A DNA stretch of 64,000 nt, from contig CP102255.1 of the NCBI GenBank assembly GCA_025146135.1, forward strand, positions 2,418,001 to 2,482,000. The letters run 5' to 3'. The notes under the pieces were generated by a model. It did no database searches. It was not told the DNA's origin and saw only the letters and a program-made list of their open reading frames with translations. Below are positions 48,759-58,343 of the stretch, piece after piece; the stretch's first letter is position 1, and every line of letters begins with the position of its first letter. The position numbers and the translations under genes were made by a program. This stretch comes from Anaerotruncus colihominis. GTDB taxonomy: Bacteria; Bacillota; Clostridia; Oscillospirales; Ruminococcaceae.

Positions 48759-48787
48759 AAGGCCGCCCGCTAACGCGGGCGGCCTTC
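48759..48787 (+). terminator. Terminator of the RNHCP gene
   Basis: AAGGCCGCCCGC and GCGGGCGGCCTT pair around TAAC, followed by CTTCTT. Confidence 0.8.
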
Positions 48788-48860
48788 TTCTATAAAACGT
48801 CCAGCCAGTTAAGTATTTTACTGAGGCTTTTTTAAAAAAGCTGGAAAGTTTTTTTCGGAT

Positions 48861-49613
48861 CTATGCCATAGTCCGGGCCGCGGACGCCATAGCGCGCACG
48901 CGCGACTCGTCGACAGCGATATAGCAGTCGTCGGGCGGCAACTCAGACGCGCCGAACGCAATGCCCGGCCTGTAGGAGCAGGACGGATCGGCGAAGCGCG
49001 CCGTACCGCCAAAATGTACATGGCGCACACCGCTCTCTTTAATCAGGGCGGCAATATTCTGCTCGGTAATCCCGCCGCCAGCCATGATTTCGATGCGATC
49101 GCCAAATTGCTTCTGAAGCGCGCCGATCTGCGCGCGGCCGTCGTAGCTTCCCGCTGAAAAACCGCTTGTCAAAATGCGCGTCACGCCAAGTCTGGCCAAG
49201 CGTTCAACAGCGTTAAAAGGATCGCGTGTGATATCGATAGCACGATGAAACACCGTTTGTTTGCCGCGCGCAAGCTCGACGAACCGCGCGCACCGCTCAT
49301 AGTCAAGCGAACCGTCCGGCGACAAAAACCCGAACACAATTCCATCCGCTCCAAGCTCCAGCAGATGCCAGGCGTCAAAGCACATCGCATCAAAATCGTC
49401 CTCGCTGTAATAAAAACCAGCCATGCGAGGCCGGATGATCGCCATAACCGGAATGTCAACAGCGCGCTTGGCCATTGCTACTTCCCCAGCTGACGGCGTC
49501 AATCCGCCGAGCGTATGCGCCTGCACCAATTCAATTCTGTCCGCACCGGCGCGCTGCGCCTTTTTGCAGTCCTCAACCGAGCCGCAGCAAACCTCAATCT
49601 GTATCTGTTCCAC
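48861..49613 (-). CDS. cutC: CutC-family protein
   Basis: 250 residues from GTG 49613, with GGGAGG seven bases upstream. QIQIEVCCGSVEDCKKAQRA, GADRIELVQAHTLGGLTPS, then VMAIIRPRMAGFYYSEDDF and MAGGGITEQN are the TIM-barrel signatures of CutC. Linked historically to copper homeostasis, although direct copper function is disputed. Confidence 0.93.
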   Translation of the reverse strand: MEQIQIEVCCGSVEDCKKAQRAGADRIELVQAHTLGGLTPSAGEVAMAKRAVDIPVMAIIRPRMAGFYYSEDDFDAMCFDAWHLLELGADGIVFGFLSPDGSLDYERCARFVELARGKQTVFHRAIDITRDPFNAVERLARLGVTRILTSGFSAGSYDGRAQIGALQKQFGDRIEIMAGGGITEQNIAALIKESGVRHVHFGGTARFADPSCSYRPGIAFGASELPPDDCYIAVDESRVRAMASAARTMA

Positions 49614-49734
49614 CTGGCCGCCTCCCTGTTCCATTTTTTTATATTATAACCGTCCGGCGCGTCCCTATCAAGCCGTCGGCGGCTTTACAAGCATGAATTT
49701 CTATGCTATTCTTTTTAAAAGCCTACTTTATTAT

Positions 49735-49766
49735 GAAAGACAGTGTGAATTTTCACACTGTCTTTC
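49735..49766. repeat. Perfect palindrome of 32 bp
   Basis: Arms GAAAGACAGTGTGAA and TTCACACTGTCTTTC meet over TT. It lies between divergent genes cutC and the PH-domain gene, so it may be an operator; as RNA it is a hairpin. Confidence 0.6.
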
Positions 49767-49892
49767 AAGCGCTCATTGCCTCGCCCCTTTGGGGCAACCG
49801 GCAATGACGGCGAAAAAAATCCCCCATTTCGCCGGGGGAACATTTTATTTCTGTTTGTGCCGCATTTCGCGGCGGAATGGAGGATTTTTATT

Positions 49893-50291
49893 ATGGAAGG
49901 CATCACGATTCTCTGGCACGACCGCAAACGTATCTGCGGTATGCCCATCACGTTTACCCGCTATTCTCTGTCGGACGACAGGCTGTTTTTGGAGACAGGG
50001 CTTCTTAATATGAAGCAGGAGGAGGTTATCCTTTACCGTGTGCGCGATATCAGCCTGTCTATTTCGCTTTGGCAGCGTATTTTCCGTGTGGGAACCGTAT
50101 TGGTGCAGTCCTCCGACAAAAGCCTTCCAAAGCTGGAACTGAAAAATATCAGGAAACCACGCGAGGTTAAAGAGCTGATCCACAAACAAGTGGAGGAAAT
50201 GAAGATTGCCCGCCGGATGCGTGTCGGTGAAATTGTTGACGATGGCGACGATGGCTGCGATGACTGTGGAGACGACGACGCTATCCTTTAA
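49893..50291 (+). CDS. PH-domain (YdbT-like) protein
   Basis: 132 residues from ATG 49893 (GGAGG upstream). YSLSDDRLFLETGLLNMKQE and EVILYRVRDISLSISLWQRI are a bacterial PH (bPH2) domain, then a helix and an acidic Asp-rich end with two Cys. No membrane helix, unlike longer relatives. Role unknown. Confidence 0.75.
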   Translation: MEGITILWHDRKRICGMPITFTRYSLSDDRLFLETGLLNMKQEEVILYRVRDISLSISLWQRIFRVGTVLVQSSDKSLPKLELKNIRKPREVKELIHKQVEEMKIARRMRVGEIVDDGDDGCDDCGDDDAIL

Positions 50292-50309
50292 AAAGCGGCG
50301 CAAAACCGC

Positions 50310-50338
50310 TTGCAAAACAAATGCCGGCATGCTATAAT
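50310..50338 (+). promoter_or_regulatory. Promoter of the T-box-pheST operon
   Basis: TTGCAA (50310-50315), 17 bp, TATAAT (50333-50338). Confidence 0.75.
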
Positions 50339-50344
50339 AGCCGT

Positions 50345-50625
50345 CATACAGTTATCATATAAGGAATCAAAACGCTGAGAACGGGAAAAGTAGCCCTTTG
50401 CAGCGCCATCACAGAGAGGTTTGCCGCCGGCTGAAAGCAAACCATGGCCGAAAGCGCGAAGTTCGCCCGCGAGCGGCGCGGCTGAAGCTGTGCGTTGTAG
50501 GCCGCGACGGGACGCCCCGTTACAGGCGCGAGAGTGTCCATGCGGGCTTGCCGTATGGGAATTTGGGTGGTACCACGGATTGGCGTTCTGCCGTTCGTCC
50601 CTTTGTGGACGAACGGCTTTTATTG
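50345..50625 (+). promoter_or_regulatory. T-box riboswitch, probable tRNA-Phe sensor
   Basis: TGGGTGGTACCACGG (50564-50577) is the T-box sequence, followed by a terminator (CCGTTCGTCC 50591-50600 with GGACGAACGG 50607-50616, then TTTTATT). A long Stem I region precedes, with GAAGTTCG where TTC at 50462-50464 is a plausible Phe specifier. Uncharged tRNA-Phe would stabilise the antiterminator and turn on the genes below. Confidence 0.88.
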
Positions 50626-50677
50626 TGCAGTGCAAACGTACGGCAAACGGTCAACTACCATCTAGCGGAGGAATTTC

Positions 50678-51565
50678 ATGAATAATTGTATAATTAACGG
50701 AAAAATATACCATTTGGAGCATAACGTGCGGGACAATCCGTCTGTACGTGCGGCGTTTTTCGCGTTGGCACAAAAAATCTTTAACCTAAACTTTGCGCCA
50801 TGGTTTTCGGGCGGTTACTGGGGGGCGCGCTATCTCCCCTATACCTTGTTCGATGGAAAAAACGCTGTGTCCAATGTTTCCGTTAATCTGATGGATACCA
50901 TCTTTGAAGGGCGCGCCCGGCGTTATATTCAGATTGGTACCGTGATGACCGACCCCGCGTACCGAAAGCGCGGGTTGTGCCGGTTTTTGATGGAGTTGGT
51001 TCTACAACAGTGGCGCGGCCAATGCGATGCCATTTACCTGTTCGCAAACGACAACGCGCGCGGCTTTTACCCAAAATTCGGTTTTTCTGCCGCAGAAGAA
51101 TGGATGCATCGGCGTACAATCGTGCGGCGGGAAACACAGGTCCGCAGGCTTGATATGGACGACAGCGCCGATCTTGCGCTTTTCCTGCGGCTGTATGCCG
51201 AAGGCAACCCTTATTCCGCGTTCCCGATGCTGGATAACAGGGATTTGCTCATGTTTTACTGCGCGCAATCCCTGAAAAGGCAGGTCTTTTTCATCGAAGA
51301 CTGCGGGGCGGCGGCCGTCGCAGAGCCAATGGATGGCGAATTGCTGTGCTACGACGTATATGGCAAAACAAAACGGCCGCTCAATGATATCCTTTCGGCT
51401 CTCCTGCCGCCCGGGCTGCATACAGCGGCGCTCGGATTCACGCCGGCGGATGGTGAAACCGACGATATTCAGCCGTATCATGAGGATGATACAACGCTCT
51501 TTATCCTTGGGGAAAGCCTGCCGGCAAAGCACCGGCTGATATTCCCGCTGCTGTCGCACACCTGA
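50678..51565 (+). CDS. GNAT-family acetyltransferase in the pheST operon
   Basis: 295 residues. IGTVMTDPAYRKRGLCRFLM is the acetyl-CoA loop (RxxGL), then ANDNARGFYPKFGFSAAEEW. The C-terminal half (from about 150) is a second, degenerate domain. It lies between the T-box and pheS, so charging of tRNA-Phe should control it. Substrate unknown. Confidence 0.8.
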   Translation: MNNCIINGKIYHLEHNVRDNPSVRAAFFALAQKIFNLNFAPWFSGGYWGARYLPYTLFDGKNAVSNVSVNLMDTIFEGRARRYIQIGTVMTDPAYRKRGLCRFLMELVLQQWRGQCDAIYLFANDNARGFYPKFGFSAAEEWMHRRTIVRRETQVRRLDMDDSADLALFLRLYAEGNPYSAFPMLDNRDLLMFYCAQSLKRQVFFIEDCGAAAVAEPMDGELLCYDVYGKTKRPLNDILSALLPPGLHTAALGFTPADGETDDIQPYHEDDTTLFILGESLPAKHRLIFPLLSHT

Positions 51566-51633
51566 AAACCGGCGAACATCTGTAAAGATAAAACTGTTTA
51601 CACATTCCATTTTAACGGAAGGATGAACTAGAA

Positions 51634-52653
51634 ATGATCAACGCGCTGCAAACCATTCAGAAGCAGGCAGCCGAGGCGCTGGACTCAGCGGCCGATCTGC
51701 GGGCCATCGACGACCTGCGTGTGCGCTACCTCGGCAAAAAGGGCGAACTGACCGCTATCCTCAAACAGATGGGCAAACTCTCCGCTGAGGAACGCCCCAA
51801 GGTCGGACAGCTCGCCAACGAGGTGCGCGCCGCCATTGAACGGTTAATCGACGAACGCTCCGCCGCCGTGCGCGCCGCCCAGCTGGAACAACGCCTGATT
51901 GACGAAAAGCTCGATGTGACGCTGCCGGGGCGCGCCGCGCCGCTTGGCAAGGCGCATCCCTTGACAAAGGTACTCGACGAGGTCAAGGAAATCTTTCTCG
52001 GTATGGGCTTTTCGATTGCGGAAGGCCCGGAGGTCGAAACGGATTACTACAACTTTGAGGCGCTCAACATCCCCAAAAACCATCCGGCGCGCGACACGCA
52101 GGACACGTTTTACATCTCCGATAACGTCATTCTGCGCACACAGACGTCGCCTGTCCAGGTGCGCACGATGGAAAAGCAAAAGCCGCCCATCCGTGTCATT
52201 GCGCCGGGACGCGTCTACCGCTCCGATGCGGTCGATGCGACGCACTCGCCGCTGTTTCACCAGGTGGAAGGGCTTGTCGTCGACCGGGGGGTCACGATGG
52301 CCGACCTGAAGGGGACGTTGGAGCTGTTCGTCAAGCGCCTTTACGGCGATGAATCCGTCGTGCGTTTCCGCCCGCACCACTTCCCGTTCACCGAGCCGTC
52401 CGCCGAATTGGACGTGCAGTGCTTCGCCTGCCACGGAGAAGGCTGCCGGCTATGCAAGGGCGAGGGCTGGATCGAACTGCTCGGCTGCGGCATGGTGCAC
52501 CCCAAGGTGCTCTCCATCTGCGGCATTGATCCCGAGGAATACAGCGGCTTCGCGTTCGGCATGGGCCTTGAGCGTATCGTCATGCGCCGCTACGGCATCG
52601 ACGATCTGCGCCTGTTCTATGAAAACGATCTGCGTTTCCTAAACCAGTTCTGA
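51634..52653 (+). CDS. pheS: Phenylalanyl-tRNA synthetase alpha subunit
   Basis: 339 residues. N-terminal coiled coil, then class II motif 1-3 region: [51 protein letters not shown] and [18 protein letters not shown]. Makes the alpha2beta2 enzyme with pheT 20 bp downstream. Confidence 0.97.
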   Translation: MINALQTIQKQAAEALDSAADLRAIDDLRVRYLGKKGELTAILKQMGKLSAEERPKVGQLANEVRAAIERLIDERSAAVRAAQLEQRLIDEKLDVTLPGRAAPLGKAHPLTKVLDEVKEIFLGMGFSIAEGPEVETDYYNFEALNIPKNHPARDTQDTFYISDNVILRTQTSPVQVRTMEKQKPPIRVIAPGRVYRSDAVDATHSPLFHQVEGLVVDRGVTMADLKGTLELFVKRLYGDESVVRFRPHHFPFTEPSAELDVQCFACHGEGCRLCKGEGWIELLGCGMVHPKVLSICGIDPEEYSGFAFGMGLERIVMRRYGIDDLRLFYENDLRFLNQF

Positions 52654-52673
52654 TTGCAAGGAGGCTGCATGCT

Positions 52674-55055
52674 ATGAATTTATCAATGAAATGGCTCGCC
52701 GACTATGTGGATGTCGGCGGGATTACCGCCCACGAATTCGCCGAAGCGATGACCATGTCCGGTTCCAAGGTGGAAGGGTATGAGACGGAGGGCGCAAAGA
52801 TCAAAAACGTCGTCGTCGGCAAGGTAACACAAATCGTCCGCCACCCGGATTCCGACCATATGTTTATCTGCCAAGTCGATGTTGGCACGGGCGCGCCCAT
52901 CCAGATTGTCACCGGCGCTCAGAATGTGCGCGCCGGCGATTATGTCCCTGTCGCCATGCATGATTCCTGGCTGCCGGACGGCACACATATCAAAAAAGGC
53001 AAGCTGCGCGGCGTTGAATCGAACGGTATGCTCTGCTCGCTGGCCGAACTTGGTTTGACAACGCACGACTTCCCGTATGCGATCGAGGACGGCATCTTTA
53101 TTTTACAAGAGCCTGATTTGACGCCCGGGCAGGATATCCAGTCGGCAATCGGGTTAAACGACACGTGCGTTGAGTTTGAAATCACCTCGAACCGGCCGGA
53201 TTGTCTGTCTGTTACGGGGCTGGCGCGCGAAGCGGCCGTCACGTTCGATAAGCCGCTCAACATCAAAGCGCCCGTCGTCAAAGGCGCGGCCGGCGATATC
53301 CACAGCTATCTTTCCGTCGAGGTCACAGCCCCCGCGCTGTGCCCGCGCTACACGGCGCGCATGGTCAAAAATATCAAAATCGAACCGTCGCCTCGCTGGA
53401 TGCGCGAGCGCCTGCGCGCCAGCGGCGTGCGTCCGATCAACAATATCGTCGATATCACAAACTATGTTATGCTGGAATACGGCCAGCCGATGCACGCGTT
53501 CGATTATAAGTATGTGGAAGGCGGCAAAATCGTTGTGCGCAACGCCAAGCCGGGTGAAACCATCATGACGCTCGACGGCGTCACGCGTACGCTGTCCCCT
53601 GAAATGCTCGTCATCGCCGACGTGTCCAAGCCCTCTGCGGTCGCGGGCGTCATGGGTGGCGAATACAGCGGCATCATGGACGATACAAATATGATCGTGT
53701 TCGAATCGGCCTGTTTCGACGGTCCGTCCGTGCGCACGACCGCCAAAAAGCTTGGTATGCGCACGGAGGCGTCCGGCCGCTTTGAAAAGCAGCTCGACCC
53801 CGCCACCACCATTCCGGCTGTCCAGCGCGCCTGCGAGCTTGTTGAGCTGCTTGGCGCGGGCGAGGTGATCGGCGGCATGATCGATGCCGACAACGCCTGT
53901 CATGAGCCGCGCCGTATCAAGCTTGAACCGGAGTGGAGCAACCAGTTCCTGGGGATCGAGGTCCCTGTCGGGGAGATGCGCCGCATCCTCACGCGCCTGG
54001 AATGCAAAATCGACGGCGACGATATCCTGCCGCCCTCCTTCCGCAGCGACCTGGAGCACAAGGCCGACATCGCCGAGGAAATCGCCCGCTTTTACGGCTA
54101 TGACAAAATCCCGGTGACAGCCATCCGCGGCACAGCCGACGGCGGTTACACGGCCAAACAGAAATTTGAGCGCCTGATCAATCAGACGCTGCTCGCCCAA
54201 GGGCTTTACGAGGTCGCGACCTATTCCTTCATCAGCCCCAAATATTACGATAAAATCAACCTGCCGGCCAACAGCCCGCTGCGCGCCTGCGTCACCATCC
54301 AAAACCCGCTCGGCGAGGACACGAGCGTCATGCGCACCACAACCGTCCCGTCGATGCTCGAGGTGCTCGCGCGCAATTACAACAACCGCAACAAGGCCGC
54401 CGCGCTCTATGAGATCGGCACCGTCTATCTGCCGCAGGAGGGCCGAGAGCTGCCTGACGAGCGCCCGGTGATTACACTCGGACTTTATGGCGACGCATAC
54501 GATTTCTTTGCGCTCAAAGGTATTGTTGAAACACTGCTGCGCGCGGCGGGTGTGGACGGCTGCGAATATGAATCCAGCGCGGAGGACGCCGCGTTCCATC
54601 CCGGCCGCTGCGCGCGGGTTCTGATCGGCGGCAAATGCGCCGGTATGATCGGCGAGGTCCATCCGGCTGTCTGTGAAAATTATCAGATTGGCACACGCGC
54701 CTACATTGCTTATCTGGACGAAACCGTCCTGTTTGAAAATGTCGCGCCCGAGCGCGGTTACAGCCCGCTGCCGCGTTTTCCTGCTGCGACGCGCGATTTG
54801 GCGTTAATCTGCGACGACGCGCTGCCGGTCGCTGCGCTTGAGAAGGCGATCCGTTCTGCCGTCGGCAGCACGCTTGAGGAATTGACGCTGTTTGATGTCT
54901 ACCGTGGCGCGCAGGTCGCCGATGGCAAAAAGAGCGTCGCTTATTCGCTGACGATGCGCGCGGCCGACCGCACACTCACCGACGAGGAGTCCGATGCCGC
55001 TGTAAAGCGCGCGCTCAAGGCGCTCAGAACCATCGGTGCAGAGCTGCGCAGTTAA
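52674..55055 (+). CDS. pheT: Phenylalanyl-tRNA synthetase beta subunit
   Basis: 793 residues, full length. Domain order: EMAP-like tRNA-binding fold (about 40-150), B3/B4 editing domain (about 210-400), B5, catalytic-like core and C-terminal anticodon-binding domain (about 700-793, PRFPAATRDLALICDDALPV). GGAGG precedes ATG 52674. Confidence 0.97.
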   Translation: MNLSMKWLADYVDVGGITAHEFAEAMTMSGSKVEGYETEGAKIKNVVVGKVTQIVRHPDSDHMFICQVDVGTGAPIQIVTGAQNVRAGDYVPVAMHDSWLPDGTHIKKGKLRGVESNGMLCSLAELGLTTHDFPYAIEDGIFILQEPDLTPGQDIQSAIGLNDTCVEFEITSNRPDCLSVTGLAREAAVTFDKPLNIKAPVVKGAAGDIHSYLSVEVTAPALCPRYTARMVKNIKIEPSPRWMRERLRASGVRPINNIVDITNYVMLEYGQPMHAFDYKYVEGGKIVVRNAKPGETIMTLDGVTRTLSPEMLVIADVSKPSAVAGVMGGEYSGIMDDTNMIVFESACFDGPSVRTTAKKLGMRTEASGRFEKQLDPATTIPAVQRACELVELLGAGEVIGGMIDADNACHEPRRIKLEPEWSNQFLGIEVPVGEMRRILTRLECKIDGDDILPPSFRSDLEHKADIAEEIARFYGYDKIPVTAIRGTADGGYTAKQKFERLINQTLLAQGLYEVATYSFISPKYYDKINLPANSPLRACVTIQNPLGEDTSVMRTTTVPSMLEVLARNYNNRNKAAALYEIGTVYLPQEGRELPDERPVITLGLYGDAYDFFALKGIVETLLRAAGVDGCEYESSAEDAAFHPGRCARVLIGGKCAGMIGEVHPAVCENYQIGTRAYIAYLDETVLFENVAPERGYSPLPRFPAATRDLALICDDALPVAALEKAIRSAVGSTLEELTLFDVYRGAQVADGKKSVAYSLTMRAADRTLTDEESDAAVKRALKALRTIGAELRS

Positions 55056-55078
55056 GGCTTATTGATATATGCAACCGA

Positions 55079-55113
55079 AGCGGCCGCGCAAAAGCGCGGC
55101 CGCTCTTTTTACT
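55079..55113 (+). terminator. Terminator of the pheST operon
   Basis: AGCGGCCGCGC and GCGCGGCCGCT pair around AAAA-type loop, then CTTTTT. The remaining gap up to 55431 is AT-rich and holds only the ireB promoter. Confidence 0.88.
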
Positions 55114-55330
55114 TTACGCACCTGTCAAATATCCCAAAGAATATTTGCGCCGACAGCCCCATACAATAGCATAGATACTTTCTCAGAGCTTTTTCAATTC
55201 TGAATGATGCAGTCGGTAAATGATTGGGATTGCCGCATGTCGTTGATTTTTATGTACAATACATTTTATATGTTAAAAAATCCAAAAAGAGGAATTTTTA
55301 TTTTTTAAACAGCCTCCAAGTTTTATACAC

Positions 55331-55359
55331 TTGCCATCCGGCGAAATATGTTGTAAAAT
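55331..55359 (+). promoter_or_regulatory. Promoter of ireB
   Basis: TTGCCA (55331-55336), 17 bp, TAAAAT (55354-55359). Confidence 0.6.
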
Positions 55360-55431
55360 GGGGAACATAAGGACAGGGATTAACGAGCCTGTTTCTGTGT
55401 ATTTTTAACTTGCCCAAACGAGGTGAAAGCC

Positions 55432-55677
55432 ATGCACGAGCCAACCATATCTTTCTCGATTCATGAGGATAAAGAGCAGCAGATGAAGGCCATTCTAACC
55501 GAGGTGTATGACGCGCTTCGTCAAAAGGGGTATAATCCCATTAATCAAATCGTCGGCTATATTCTGTCGGAGGATCCGACCTATATCACTACGCACAACA
55601 ATGCGCGCAGTCTGATTCGGAAAATCGACCGCGACGAGCTGCTGCAAATGCTGGTCAAGAGCTATCTGAACGATTAA
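55432..55677 (+). CDS. ireB: IreB-family regulatory phosphoprotein (UPF0297)
   Basis: 81 residues from ATG 55432. [40 protein letters not shown] and [14 protein letters not shown] are the family core. In Enterococcus, IreB is a substrate of kinase IreK in cell-wall stress. The usual neighbour ruvX does not follow here. Confidence 0.93.
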   Translation: MHEPTISFSIHEDKEQQMKAILTEVYDALRQKGYNPINQIVGYILSEDPTYITTHNNARSLIRKIDRDELLQMLVKSYLND

Positions 55678-55788
55678 TGCCTGTCTGTATCGTCTGTGTG
55701 GCGTGATTTGCGCGCCGCACAGATGGATGCGGACGGTATACAAGCAGTCTCCGCTTATGGCGGAGGCTTTTGTCTATGGAGGGCTTAC

Positions 55789-56520
55789 ATGTCTCAGACC
55801 GTATTGATCACCGGCGCATCACGCGGAATCGGCAGGGCGTGCGCTGCGGCTTTTGCACGCAAAGGCTACGGCGTTGCGGCCTGTTATCATCAAAATGAAG
55901 CGGCCGCACGTTCACTCCTGGACGAGCTGTCCGCCGCCGGCTGCGACGCGGCGCTCTTTCGCGCTGACCTGTCGGCCGAAGCGCAGGCAGTCCGAACGGC
56001 GGCGCAGGCGCTGGAACGCTTTGGGCATATCGACGTGGTGATTAATAACGCCGGCATCGCACAGCAAAAACTGCTTTGCGATATCACGGCGGAGGACTGG
56101 GCACGTATGCTTGGCGTCAACGTCACAGGCATGTTTTATATCTGCCGTGCCCTTCTGCCGCAAATGATCCGCAGAAAGTATGGACGAATTGTCAACGTTT
56201 CCTCGATCTGGGGAATTTCCGGCGCGTCATGCGAGGTTCATTATTCCGCATCCAAAGCGGCGGTGATCGGCTTTACAAAGGCGCTCGCCAAAGAGGTTGG
56301 CCCTTCCGGGATCACGGTCAACTGTATCGCGCCGGGTGTGATCGACACGGACATGAACGCACAGCTTGATCCAGAGTCGCTCGAGGCCCTGCGGCTGGAA
56401 ACGCCCCTTGGTACGCTCGGAACGCCGGAGGATGTCGCGCGGCTCGCGCTGTTTTTAGCGTCCGAGGGCGCTGGCTTCATCACCGGGCAGGTCATTGCGG
56501 CCGACGGCGGATTCCTTTAA
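55789..56520 (+). CDS. FabG-like short-chain dehydrogenase/reductase
   Basis: 243 residues from ATG 55789 (GGAGGG upstream). ITGASRGIGRACAAAFARKG binds NADP; NNAG, the catalytic Ser of VNVSSIWG and YSASK give the active site; IAPGVIDTDMN and VIAADGGF close. Could reduce 3-oxoacyl-ACP, but no other fab genes are adjacent. A short stem-loop (55749-55774) precedes it. Confidence 0.9.
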   Translation: MSQTVLITGASRGIGRACAAAFARKGYGVAACYHQNEAAARSLLDELSAAGCDAALFRADLSAEAQAVRTAAQALERFGHIDVVINNAGIAQQKLLCDITAEDWARMLGVNVTGMFYICRALLPQMIRRKYGRIVNVSSIWGISGASCEVHYSASKAAVIGFTKALAKEVGPSGITVNCIAPGVIDTDMNAQLDPESLEALRLETPLGTLGTPEDVARLALFLASEGAGFITGQVIAADGGFL

Positions 56521-56607
56521 CTTATCAGCCTGCAGCAGTCATATACTGTTATCAAACGGCCACCGACCGGTTATCAAACACAGACTTAAATTAAGGAGGC
56601 TTCTCCC

Positions 56608-56850
56608 GTGTTTAACAAAAAGTCCTTCGGCGAACGGCTCAATGCATTACGTATGGCGGAGGGTAAAACCGTTGAGGAGGTTGCGCAGGCCATCGGCCTG
56701 ACTGCACAGAATGTCAAAGAGCTTGAAACAGGCGGCATCAGCGCCTCATTCGATTTCCTTGTAAAGCTTTCTGCTTATTTCAATGTCTCCACCGATTTTC
56801 TGCTTGGCCTGACCGATATCCCGCACATCGAGCAGGGCGCGGCCGACTGA
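56608..56850 (+). CDS. XRE-family regulator
   Basis: 80 residues from GTG 56608 with AAGGAGG upstream. ERLNALRMAEGKTVEEVAQA and IGLTAQNVKELETGG are the HTH, ending YFNVSTDFLLGLTDIP. Same small family as the regulators at 37-38 kb. Confidence 0.85.
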   Translation: MFNKKSFGERLNALRMAEGKTVEEVAQAIGLTAQNVKELETGGISASFDFLVKLSAYFNVSTDFLLGLTDIPHIEQGAAD

Positions 56851-56877
56851 ACATATGCGGATAGATTCATGTATAAA

Positions 56878-56923
56878 AGCGGCTCCCACACCAGCTTTGG
56901 CTGGCGCGGGAGCCGCTTTATTA
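56878..56923. terminator. Bidirectional terminator between XRE gene and add
   Basis: AAGCGGCTCCC and GGGAGCCGCTT pair, with an inner CCAGC/GCTGG stem and A/T flanks. Confidence 0.85.
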
Positions 56924-56941
56924 AATGGCGCCGCTTTGATT

Positions 56942-57889
56942 TCAATCTCTCAAAAACGACGCCTCGCGTGCGTATCGCTGCATCGTCCCGATCTCCTCGC
57001 CGGTAAAACCGAGGTGTGTTTTTAAAAGCGCAATCTCGCGCGGCAGATCGATATTGGATACCGTCATGTTGTCAGAGTTGACCGTTACGCGTACCCCTGC
57101 GTCAAACAGCGCGCGAATCGGATGCTGCTCCAGGCTGACGGCGCCCTTTGTCTGAACATTGCTTGTCGGGCACACCTCGAGCGTCACGCCTGCTTCTGCA
57201 AGCTGGCGGACAAGCGCCGGATCCCCGGCGGCTGTTATCCCATGGCCGATGCGCTTTGTCCCGAAGGAAAGCGCCTGCCGGATACTTTCCGGCCCGGCGG
57301 CCTCCCCGGCATGGATCGTCATCGGGATCTGCTGCGCGCGGGCCTGTTCAAACAGTCCGGCGTAATCGGATGTCGGAAACAACGCCTCCGCGCCGGCCAG
57401 ATCAATGGCGCACACAACCCCGCCGGGCAGATGCTTCCTGACGAGCCGCAGCGTTTCCTCATTGGCGGCCATATTGCCGCTTCCGCGCATACAGCACAAG
57501 ATCAACCCGCAGCGAAAAGCGGGATACGTTTCCATCGCGCGGCGCGCCCCGGCGACAGCCGCGCACACGGCGTCGTCCTGCGTCATGCCATCGCTTGTTG
57601 AAAACTGCGGCGCAAAACGGATTTCCGCCCGGTCGACGCCGAGCCGCCAGAGGTCCTCCGACAGTTCGAATACGGCGCGCTCCAGCGCGTCCGGCGTCTG
57701 GAGCACGGCAAGCGGCAGATCGAACCGTTTTAAATAATCCGTCAGCGACGGGCAGTCCGCCGGTACCTCGAGATACGCGCGCAGAGCCTTTGCATCCGCG
57801 GCGGGCAGCGCGATGCTCTGGTGCGACGCCAGCTCGAAGATGGTCTGCGGCCGCATGGAACCGTCGAGATGAAGATGCAGTTCTGTCAT
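56942..57889 (-). CDS. add: Adenosine deaminase
   Basis: 315 residues. ELHLHLDGSMRPQTIFELA starts with the zinc-binding HxH; MTIHAGEAAGPESIRQAL contains the third His and catalytic Glu; GHGI, CPTSN and VTVNSDNMTVSN follow. Converts adenosine to inosine. Length is near the family norm. Confidence 0.93.
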   Translation of the reverse strand: MTELHLHLDGSMRPQTIFELASHQSIALPAADAKALRAYLEVPADCPSLTDYLKRFDLPLAVLQTPDALERAVFELSEDLWRLGVDRAEIRFAPQFSTSDGMTQDDAVCAAVAGARRAMETYPAFRCGLILCCMRGSGNMAANEETLRLVRKHLPGGVVCAIDLAGAEALFPTSDYAGLFEQARAQQIPMTIHAGEAAGPESIRQALSFGTKRIGHGITAAGDPALVRQLAEAGVTLEVCPTSNVQTKGAVSLEQHPIRALFDAGVRVTVNSDNMTVSNIDLPREIALLKTHLGFTGEEIGTMQRYAREASFLRD

Positions 57890-57956
57890 GGCTATATCCT
57901 CCTGTCTTTACACAAAAGCCCGATAACGAGTCAATCGTTACCGGGCCTTTTTCAGT

Positions 57957-58256
57957 TTACTTGCCGGAAAGCTGGCGCTCCAGCCAGATCGACGCGATAT
58001 TAAGCGCGTCGTACAAATTTGATTTCTCTGTCTTTTTCACAACGCGATCCCGCGGCCGCAGCTCGTCGTCCGTCGACCAGATCTGCACGGAAACCTTGCT
58101 CGGAAGCTGTTCGCCCTCAAACGGCGCCTCCGCCAGGATCTGTAGCATCGCAACATATTTGTCGCCCATGTCACCGTAATAGATTGTATTCCCACTGCGC
58201 ACAAGCGGACGGCCCTTATATGTCAGCGCGCCAGCCTTCGTCACCTTTTTTTCCAA
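57957..58256 (-). CDS. Small conserved protein of unknown function
   Basis: 99 residues from TTG 58256. Beta-type start (YKGRPLVRSGNTIYYGDMGD), then helix and YDALNIASIWLERQLSGK. No family recognised. Its place before add and after mutS2, same strand, is the only clue. Confidence 0.65.
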   Translation of the reverse strand: MEKKVTKAGALTYKGRPLVRSGNTIYYGDMGDKYVAMLQILAEAPFEGEQLPSKVSVQIWSTDDELRPRDRVVKKTEKSNLYDALNIASIWLERQLSGK

Positions 58257-58343
58257 ACCTTCATCACTCGCAATCTATCAAAATCAATCATTTCCCACCT
58301 AATTATATCATACCATAAACAAGGCTGCCTGTAAAGCGCGGCA

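Noticed and set aside
49735-49766. Terminator at the 32-bp palindrome
   Set aside because: It lies between divergent genes and lacks a proper T run on either strand; an operator is as likely, so it is listed only as a repeat.
53154-54662. 502-codon minus-strand frame inside pheT
   Set aside because: It mirrors the pheT coding strand. His/Arg/Asp-rich composition is an artefact of codon bias.
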